Source of the DNA: Acanthopleuribacter pedis
Lineage (GTDB): Bacteria > Acidobacteriota > Holophagae > Acanthopleuribacterales > Acanthopleuribacteraceae
DNA: 64,000 nucleotides
Direction of reading: 5' to 3'
Assembly: GCF_017377855.1 (NCBI RefSeq)
Contig: NZ_JAFREP010000003.1
Span: 62,001 to 126,000, forward strand
How positions within the stretch are numbered: the stretch's first letter is position 1; the number at the start of each line of letters is the position of its first letter. Positions 63,614 to 64,000 of this stretch are shown here, in pieces. Both the position numbers and the translations under genes were made by a program. The notes under the pieces were generated by a model. It was not told the DNA's origin, did not search any database, and was given only the letters and a program-made list of their open reading frames with translations.

Positions 63614-64000
63614 TTAATTTTGTGGCGCGTCTTTTGGCGTGTTGGATTCCGCTTGGGTCGGCAGGGGTTCCAGTTCCTCAATGGTGATGAGGTCCTCCAG
63701 ACGCGGTTCGGGAATGACCGTGTAAACCATGGCGCTGCGTTTGAGCGGGGTTTCGATGTCCACATGTCCCAGGAGGGTTTCACTGCCGTTGCCTTCCACC
63801 AGGATTTTGACCTGGGTGGCATCCTCGAAATTGTCGAGGATGCTGTTGACCAGGCTGTAGACCAAATAGGTTTCGCCGCCCGCGCCGACCTGAAGGTTGG
63901 CCAGGAACTTTTGCTTGAAGTCGATGACCACCGTACCGTCGGCGACCATGTAAACTTCGCGGACGTACGTGTCCTTCGGCCAAATCGCGCGACCCTCTGC
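63614..64000 (-). CDS. GerMN-domain protein, N-terminus beyond window edge
   Basis: At least 128 codons, open to the right edge, so the start is outside. A GerMN-type pattern is clear: IWPKDTYVREVYMVADGTVVIDFK, then LANLQVGAGGETYLVYSLVNSILDNFEDATQVKILVEG and IETPLKRS. GerM-like proteins occur in germination and periplasmic cell-wall proteins; in non-sporulating bacteria they are exported and of unknown role. The Pro/Glu tail ends at a TAA 39 bp before lepB. Same strand as lepB; probably one transcript. Confidence 0.75.
   Translation of the reverse strand, partial: AEGRAIWPKDTYVREVYMVADGTVVIDFKQKFLANLQVGAGGETYLVYSLVNSILDNFEDATQVKILVEGNGSETLLGHVDIETPLKRSAMVYTVIPEPRLEDLITIEELEPLPTQAESNTPKDAPQN

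Overview
This window most likely comes from a Gram-negative, flagellated, protease-secreting bacterium of moderately high GC. My best guess is the phylum Acidobacteriota, near Holophagae/Acanthopleuribacter. That guess is inferred from the gene mix: DUF4388 and DUF5916 proteins, metzincins with Ig-like domains and dockerin-like tails, a chlamydial-type serine hydroxymethyltransferase, sigma-54 flagellar control and HSDL2-like SDRs. No rRNA or tRNA gene was found to confirm it.

Layout. 1-2.6 kb: the body of a secreted gluzincin metallopeptidase whose C-terminus lies beyond the left edge. 3.4-6.6 kb: a DUF4388 protein, then miaA-hfq-Crp/Fnr regulator. 7-16.8 kb: single genes (degenerate crotonase, YceI, membrane protein, histidine kinase, pentapeptide-repeat protein, secreted trypsin-like protease with two PPC domains, SGNH hydrolase, DUF952). 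17-19.7 kb: a GT2 glycosyltransferase, an AT-rich gap and an alpha/beta hydrolase. 19.9-29.8 kb: a flagellar cluster flgB-flgC-fliE-fliF-fliG-fliH-fliI-fliJ-MotE-like-fliK behind a canonical sigma-54 promoter. 30-39.9 kb: DUF5916 outer-membrane-type protein, a very large TPR hybrid histidine kinase, pirin, a putative M48-like peptidase and an HSDL2-like SDR. 40-41.2 kb: an orphan repeat element and a small membrane protein. 42-47.7 kb: two paralogous secreted metzincins. 48.6-51.7 kb: MoxR ATPase, VWA protein and a tandem GST_N protein. 51.7-56.7 kb: SSS symporter, pcnB and glyA. 57-59.7 kb: a four-gene translationally coupled operon with a ferric-reductase-like/Rieske fusion. 59.7-64 kb: coiled-coil protein, TerB-like protein, lepB and a GerMN-domain protein running off the right edge.

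The most unusual content is between the genes. At least four families of structured repeats recur. Family A has inverted ends and sits mainly at tail-to-tail gene junctions. Family B is a long imperfect hairpin that brackets moxR and lies upstream of the hybrid kinase. Family D is a short inverted-repeat element. The fourth is a roughly 690-bp element with ~55-bp imperfect terminal inverted repeats, enclosing two near-identical 177-bp units with a shared RNA-like fold. The glyA leader and an orphan terminator downstream of glyA are further candidates for structured or small RNAs, in a genome that encodes Hfq.
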